Below, in pieces: positions 5,948 through 6,401 of a DNA stretch of 6,401 nt. Below the pieces are notes generated by a model. That model was given only the letters and a program-made list of their open reading frames with translations. It had not been told where the DNA came from and did no database searches. Each line of letters starts with the position of its first letter. Within the stretch, counting starts at the first letter, position 1. Made by a program: the position numbers and the translations under genes. Source of the DNA: an uncultured Clostridium sp. (lineage in GTDB: Bacteria > Bacillota > Clostridia > Lachnospirales > Lachnospiraceae); the NCBI GenBank assembly GCA_900552885.1, contig USBM01000127.1:1-6401 (forward strand), written 5' to 3'.

Positions 5948-6401
5948 TTATAAGTGTAAATGAATGTCTTTTCCACCCATCTCATATGGCCTAATTGTCA
6001 CACCCGCCATCTGAAACATCATCTTAGAAGCAATTGTTGCCTCTGTATCGGAGTATTTGTCTGATAAATATACAATCTGTTTGATTCCGCTTTGAATGAT
6101 CGCCTTCGCACATTCATTACACGGAAACAATGTCGAATAACAGGTCGCTCCCGCCAGCGATCCTCCACTATAATTCAATATTGCATTCAACTCCGCATGG
6201 CAGACAAAGAAATATTTATTCTCCAATGGTTTTCCAACCCGTCCCCAAGGCATCTCGTCATCTTTGCAGCCAGACGGCATTCCATTATATCCAACCGATA
6301 ATATTTTATTATCTGCATCTACAATACATGCTCCAACCTGTGTATTCGGGTCCTTGCTTCTCTCAGCAGAAAGAAGTGCTATCCCCATAAAATACTGATC
6401 C
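5948..6401 (-). CDS. Deoxycytidylate (dCMP) deaminase, ComEB type, N-terminus cut by window edge
   Basis: A cytosolic zinc enzyme that deaminates dCMP to dUMP, feeding thymidylate synthesis. Numbered from the first visible Met (base 6388), the cytidine deaminase signature is complete: HAE at 64-66 (zinc ligand His64, proton-shuttling Glu66) and PCNEC at 89-93 (zinc ligands Cys90 and Cys93). The segment SKDPNTQVGACIV and the GYNGMPSGC loop are typical of dCMP deaminases rather than free cytidine deaminases. Reading upstream of that Met, the frame stays open as D-Q-Y-F-M-G-I, matching the family's usual WDEYFMGIALL start, so the Met is internal and the gene begins outside the window with perhaps 5-10 residues missing. 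The C-terminus is intact (TAA at 5950-5948). B. subtilis calls its homologue comEB; nothing here indicates a competence role. A 101-base gap and an inverted repeat separate it from tex, so it is probably a separate transcript. Confidence 0.93.
   Translation of the reverse strand, partial: DQYFMGIALLSAERSKDPNTQVGACIVDADNKILSVGYNGMPSGCKDDEMPWGRVGKPLENKYFFVCHAELNAILNYSGGSLAGATCYSTLFPCNECAKAIIQSGIKQIVYLSDKYSDTEATIASKMMFQMAGVTIRPYEMGGKDIHLHL

Noticed and set aside
1..6401. Signs of mobile DNA, CRISPR, tRNA or a defence system
   Set aside because: No direct repeats, transposase motifs, cloverleaf-like sequence or defence domains were seen. All genes are housekeeping or small unknowns with similar composition.

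Overview
The window looks like ordinary chromosome from an AT-rich, low-GC Gram-positive bacterium, most likely a gut Clostridia of the Lachnospiraceae type. Three things suggest this: the consecutive tsaE-tsaB-rimI order, a ComEB-type deoxycytidylate deaminase, and a small membrane protein of a kind I associate with Lachnospiraceae. The taxonomic call is inference. I see no RNA genes, insertion sequences, CRISPR arrays, phage genes or long repeats.

All nine genes lie on the minus strand, so transcription runs from high to low coordinates. First comes the deoxycytidylate deaminase (6401-5948, cut off at its N-terminus by the window edge). A 101-base gap follows, with an imperfect inverted repeat and a promoter-like sequence. 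Then come tex (5846-3708), a two-helix YcxB-like membrane protein (3684-3160), tsaE (3147-2719), tsaB (2663-1959), rimI (1956-1507, GTG start), a 71-residue double-CxxC zinc-ribbon protein of unknown function (1413-1198), an RNase Z-family metallo-beta-lactamase protein (1134-223), and the first 73 codons of a single-pass membrane protein (220-2).

Spacing suggests one tex-to-rimI operon: gaps are 23, 12, 55 and 2 bases. A second unit may begin at the zinc-ribbon gene, because the 93-base gap before it holds a TTGACA box. The RNase Z gene and the final membrane protein gene are 2 bases apart, and the ribosome binding site of the second lies inside the end of the first. No gap exceeds about 100 bases.

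The main functional theme is translation and tRNA. TsaE and TsaB belong to the complex that makes t6A37 on ANN-decoding tRNAs, RimI acetylates protein N-termini, RNase Z trims tRNA 3' ends, and Tex is an RNA-binding protein with an S1 domain linked to transcription and ribosomes. The tsaD partner, which often follows rimI, is not in this window. I found no convincing new system. The most useful leads are the zinc-ribbon protein, the divergent RNase Z motifs, the membrane protein between tex and tsaE, and the inverted repeat that overlaps the tex promoter region.
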